NCBI GenBank assembly: GCA_946479705.1
Contig: CAMLHI010000127.1
Coordinates: 1 to 6,286 of the forward strand
From: an uncultured Oxalobacteraceae bacterium
Lineage (GTDB): Bacteria > Pseudomonadota > Gammaproteobacteria > Burkholderiales > Burkholderiaceae
Length of the DNA: 6,286 nucleotides
Direction of reading: 5' to 3'
The notes under the pieces are model-generated. The model saw only the letters and a list, made by a program, of their open reading frames with translations, made no database searches and was not told the origin of the DNA. How positions within the stretch are numbered: the stretch's first letter is position 1; the number at the start of each line of letters is the position of its first letter. The translations under genes and the position numbers were made by a program. Shown one piece after another: positions 5,688-6,286 of this stretch.

Positions 5688-6209
5688 CTAGAGATAGATA
5701 TCGATCGCTTCGGCATGCAGCGTGGCCGACAGCAGATGGGTCTGGCCGCGCTCGTCCGAGCGGCCGAATTCGAGCCGGCCGCTCTGGCGCACCACCGCGT
5801 ATTCGCGGTGCGCCAAGGGCCTGCCAGTGCCCTCGTCGAGCAGCACGAAGCGCGCCGCGCGCGCCGCGCCGCGCTGGCGCCGGGGCAGCGTTTCGAGGGG
5901 ATGCGACAGCGCCCGCCCGGTATCCTTGATCACCTGGCTGCGCGCGGTCTGGTTGGCCAGCAGCCTGGGCAAGGGACTGCAGCGGCAGGTGCACAAATCG
6001 TTTTCCAGCGCCACATGGCGCCCGTTCCAGGTTTCCGGAATCCGCGGCCCCACGCACAGGATCTTGCCGCGGCTGCCGCAGGCCGGGCAATCGACCGCGT
6101 CCCCCTCCAGCGCAATTGGCACGCCGTTGATGCTGGCGCCGGCGCTGGCGGCCACCACCTTGCCGCCCACCGTGGTCCCGGCCCCTAGCGTGATGGTATA
6201 TCGTCTCAT
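5688..6209 (-). CDS. PAAR-domain protein with C-terminal extension (type VI secretion spike-tip family)
   Basis: PAAR proteins form the sharp tip on the VgrG spike of type VI secretion systems and carry or recruit effectors. The 173-residue product begins MRRYTITLGAGTTVGGKVVA, followed by glycine-spaced short strands, SINGVPIALEGDAVDCPACG (26-45). Cysteines at 41, 44, 52, 73, 75 and 77 and H66 could bind metal, as the tip of PAAR folds does. A basic, low-complexity linker lies near 108-120. Residues 121-173 form a second beta-rich module (FVLLDEGTGRPLAHREYAVV, then GRSDERGQTHLL) that resembles transthyretin-like extensions seen in spike proteins. The start is ATG 6209 with AGGA about 10 bases upstream; a TTG two codons earlier is a less likely start. 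No VgrG or other secretion gene lies in the window, so use by a type VI system is inferred. Confidence 0.85.
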   Translation of the reverse strand: MRRYTITLGAGTTVGGKVVAASAGASINGVPIALEGDAVDCPACGSRGKILCVGPRIPETWNGRHVALENDLCTCRCSPLPRLLANQTARSQVIKDTGRALSHPLETLPRRQRGAARAARFVLLDEGTGRPLAHREYAVVRQSGRLEFGRSDERGQTHLLSATLHAEAIDIYL

Positions 6210-6286
6210 TAGCAAGCTTTCCTGATCTTGTTGTTAGCTACGCGGCAAGTCGCGATGAAGCAGTGTCCAGGTAGTAAGATTACGGA
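6210..6286. other. Upstream flank of the PAAR gene, content unresolved
   Basis: This 77 bp is less GC-rich than the genes. It carries the PAAR ribosome binding site (AGGA on the minus strand near 6220). No convincing promoter is visible on the minus strand. One minus frame is open from the edge to a TAA at 6236-6234 and would end TTWTLLHRDLPRS. A second runs to a TAA that overlaps the PAAR ATG, but it uses many rare-looking codons. A + strand ATG at 6255 could also begin a gene running off the edge. None of the three can be chosen. Confidence 0.3.

Noticed and set aside
5848..5886. A run of GCGC/GCCG units inside the PAAR gene, at first sight a simple repeat.
   Set aside because: It codes for the Arg/Ala linker between the two modules of the PAAR protein and is explained by codon use in a GC-rich genome.

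Overview
The window is GC-rich and densely coded, with short intergenic gaps. The gene types and protein sequences fit a betaproteobacterium of the Burkholderiales, possibly Oxalobacteraceae such as Massilia or Duganella. That placement is an inference from composition and protein style, not from a search.

Left part (1-1844). The window opens with the last 17 codons of a + strand gene whose end resembles an outer-membrane beta-strand. A convergent cluster on the minus strand follows. Read 5'->3' on that strand it is an Lrp/AsnC regulator (1350-1844), a WYL-domain YafY-type regulator (639-1331) and a small VOC/glyoxalase-fold protein (153-530). The two regulators lie 18 bp apart and are probably co-transcribed. 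The VOC gene has its own 108 bp leader, with a paired CTGACA direct repeat and a 20 bp inverted repeat that are good operator candidates for the YafY-type protein.

Middle (1845-3239). The Lrp gene is divergent from dadA, a D-amino-acid dehydrogenase, across a 105 bp AT-richer spacer. The spacer holds a plausible lrp promoter. The layout matches the known pattern of an Lrp-family activator beside the D-alanine catabolic gene it controls, but no alanine racemase gene (dadX) follows dadA here.

Right part (3265-6209). A minus-strand gene row, probably an operon, starts with a PAAR-domain protein of the type VI secretion spike-tip family that carries a C-terminal extension. Next is a 60-residue protein of unknown function whose ribosome binding site overlaps the PAAR stop codon. 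Last is a 713-residue membrane-anchored protein that joins a six-bladed NHL propeller to an M23 (LytM-type) peptidase domain with intact metal-binding motifs and a C-terminal beta domain. The large gene starts with TTG, and its Shine-Dalgarno directly abuts a perfect 8 bp stem-loop.

The PAAR / small protein / NHL-M23 row is the most interesting part of the window. A spike-tip protein coded next to a peptidoglycan-hydrolase-like protein suggests a secretion-linked or envelope-remodelling module, but the sequence alone does not prove a functional link.
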